From NCBI GenBank assembly GCA_027622795.1, contig JAQBZA010000029.1:1-15507 (forward strand): DNA of 15,507 bases, given 5' to 3'. The notes under the pieces are model-generated. The model was given only the letters and a program-made list of their open reading frames with translations, searched no databases and was not told the DNA's origin. The position numbers were made by a program, and so were the translations under genes. Of the stretch, positions 14,176-15,507 are shown one piece after another. Position 1 is the first letter of the stretch. Each line of letters begins with the position of its first letter. The DNA comes from Planctomycetota bacterium (GTDB lineage Bacteria > Planctomycetota > Planctomycetia > Pirellulales > UBA1268).

Positions 14176-15507
14176 TCAATCGAGGTAGAGGAACCGCGTG
14201 GAACTCATGAGAACCTGGCAGAGGCTGGCAAGGGCTGCCGCCTGGGGATCGGCCATGATTGCCGCCGCAGGTGGCGTCTGATCTGGAGCATTCGCCGGCA
14301 TGGCAGCGACATGAAATGCACGGAAGGCCTCGGCCTGCTCGGCCAGATACACGAGCGCCCGTTCGCTCTCCTTCGATTCCGGCTCCCGGGCCGTGAGCAT
14401 GATCCATGCCTGCCTCACCTGCCGCCGGAGGTCACCCGGTGCCACCTGCCGCACCCGTTCAGCCATCGCCGCTGACTGTTCGAGGATGAAGGCGTCATTG
14501 AGCATGAACAGTGACTGCGGTGCAACCGTGCTTGAGCTGCGTTGCTCACAGTTGGGGAGCATCGCCGGGGCATCAAACGTCTGCAGAGCCGTCAAGGGTG
14601 TTGTGCGGCGACAGGTGAGATACAGTGATCGCCGTGCCGCGCCGTCTCCCACTGGCAGCACCTTGACCACGTCCCCATTGGCATTGAGTTCCTCTCGCCC
14701 GGCCACGATCCTGCCCAGTGGGTCTTTTCCGATACTCACGGGTGGCCCGCCCGTTTTCGTCACTAGTCGCCCTGACGCACAGAGCACGGCATCGCGAACC
14801 TGCTCGGCATCCAACCGACGAATGAGCCAGCGGCCATAGAGACCGCCATCCGGGTCTGCCGCTGTCGCCTCGGCGTGCCGCGAGTCCTGTCGATAGACGG
14901 TGCTTGTCACGAGAAGCTTATGAAATGGCTTTAACCGCCAACCCGAGGCCACGAACCTGTCTGCCAGCCAATCGAGCAGTTCCGGATGGGTCGGTGGTTG
15001 CCCCCCAAGGCCGAAGTCTCCCGGCGTGGGAACAATCGCACGGCCGAAGTGGTGGAGCCAAAATCGATTGACCAGGACACGGGCGAGAAGAGGATGTCGG
15101 CCGCTCGTCAGCCAACGCGCATAGGCCAGACGTCGGCCGCTCGAACCACCTGAGGCCTCAAGCGGATTGAACGGCTCAATCGCCGGGCCTGCAAGCACGG
15201 CCAGTTCCCCAGGTGCAACCTCTTGGCGAGGTTGCTCGTGATCACCACGATAAAACACCTGCATCACGGGGACGCGGCCCCGCACTTCGGTCGTGGCCAT
15301 GACAAAGTCCTCAGGTGGCTTTGTTTTTCGCAACGCAGTCGCCTCAGCCCGCCGCGCTTTCACCTTGTTGTCGGCTTCCTTGTCGTACAGGTCGAGCGAA
15401 TAGAGTGCGAGGGCAAAGGGATACCGCTTGATCAGAGCCTGTTGTACGGGTGACTGTTTTTCTTTTGAGGTCGACCGCGCTTCGCGATAGCGATCCCGAA
15501 TCTCCTC
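14176..15507 (-). CDS. DUF1553 (PSD1) domain protein, C-terminal part (5' end outside window)
   Basis: The frame is open from 15507 to the TGA at 14176-14178, giving 443 visible C-terminal residues. The GTG at 15363 is internal: coding sequence upstream of it (for example RYPFALALYSLDLYD) continues to the window edge. The DUF1553 domain starts after MQVFYRGDHEQPRQEVAPGE and contains LLARVLVNRFWLHHFGRAIV, PTHPELLDWLADRFV, LVTSTVYRQDSR, RRLDAEQVRDAVL, TTPLTALQTFDAPAM and APQSLFMLNDAFI, ending in SSTRFLYLD. These are the usual landmarks. The expected N-terminal part (signal peptide, cytochrome-type domain with CxxCH, DUF1549) would lie beyond the window. Directly before the DUF1553 block there is no sign of the discoidin-like modules found in the other copy. 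It pairs with the downstream DUF1501 gene. Confidence 0.92.
   Translation of the reverse strand, partial: EEIRDRYREARSTSKEKQSPVQQALIKRYPFALALYSLDLYDKEADNKVKARRAEATALRKTKPPEDFVMATTEVRGRVPVMQVFYRGDHEQPRQEVAPGELAVLAGPAIEPFNPLEASGGSSGRRLAYARWLTSGRHPLLARVLVNRFWLHHFGRAIVPTPGDFGLGGQPPTHPELLDWLADRFVASGWRLKPFHKLLVTSTVYRQDSRHAEATAADPDGGLYGRWLIRRLDAEQVRDAVLCASGRLVTKTGGPPVSIGKDPLGRIVAGREELNANGDVVKVLPVGDGAARRSLYLTCRRTTPLTALQTFDAPAMLPNCEQRSSSTVAPQSLFMLNDAFILEQSAAMAERVRQVAPGDLRRQVRQAWIMLTAREPESKESERALVYLAEQAEAFRAFHVAAMPANAPDQTPPAAAIMADPQAAALASLCQVLMSSTRFLYLD

Noticed and set aside
1..15507. Mobile element, prophage, defence system, biosynthetic cluster, tRNA or rRNA genes
   Set aside because: No transposase, integrase, terminal inverted repeats, nuclease/toxin pairs, synthase modules or RNA-gene-like sequences were seen. 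Nearly all DNA is accounted for by ordinary planctomycete families.

Overview
The window is GC-rich, densely coding DNA that points to a planctomycete (phylum Planctomycetota, probably Pirellulales-like). The case rests on family content. There are two DUF1553/DUF1549 (planctomycete-type cytochrome) plus DUF1501 pairs, a C-terminal CxxCH domain of the PVC type (TIGR02603-like), a XylR-like sugar-binding/AraC regulator, and NHL and PQQ-like beta-propeller proteins with export signals. No rRNA, tRNA, CRISPR array, insertion sequence or phage gene was seen. Family assignments come from reading motifs, not from a database search.

Layout. 1-1256 (+) is the 3' part of a HEAT-like/cytochrome c protein that enters from outside the window. 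It converges on 1292-6159 (-), a translationally coupled pair made of a 1127-residue secreted DUF1549/DUF1553 protein followed by a twin-arginine DUF1501 protein. Upstream and on the same strand, 6279-8461 holds a second coupled pair: a XylR-like regulator (first in the transcript) and a PfkB-family sugar or nucleoside kinase. Next comes a 380-nt, relatively AT-rich intergenic region. It has a short direct repeat and separates the regulator from a divergent gene, 8842-9201 (+), for a small secreted protein with 21 cysteines in about 92 mature residues. That gene has its own Shine-Dalgarno sequence and a strong intrinsic terminator.

9324-9926 (-) encodes a DJ-1/PfpI family protein, divergent from an exported NHL-repeat propeller protein at 10026-11213 (+). 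The latter converges on an exported PQQ-like propeller protein at 11263-12552 (-). The right end, 12694-15507 (-), is a second DUF1553-DUF1501 pair. Its DUF1553 member is cut by the window edge, and a probable terminator lies at the end of its DUF1501 gene.

How the parts may work together. The DUF1553 and DUF1501 proteins are repeatedly found paired in planctomycetes and carry export signals, so they probably act together outside the cytoplasm; their biochemical role is not established. The regulator and kinase suggest control and phosphorylation of an unidentified sugar, and their position upstream of the first DUF1553 gene allows a four-gene transcript. The least ordinary item is the cysteine-rich AEP-repeat protein, which has no assigned function.
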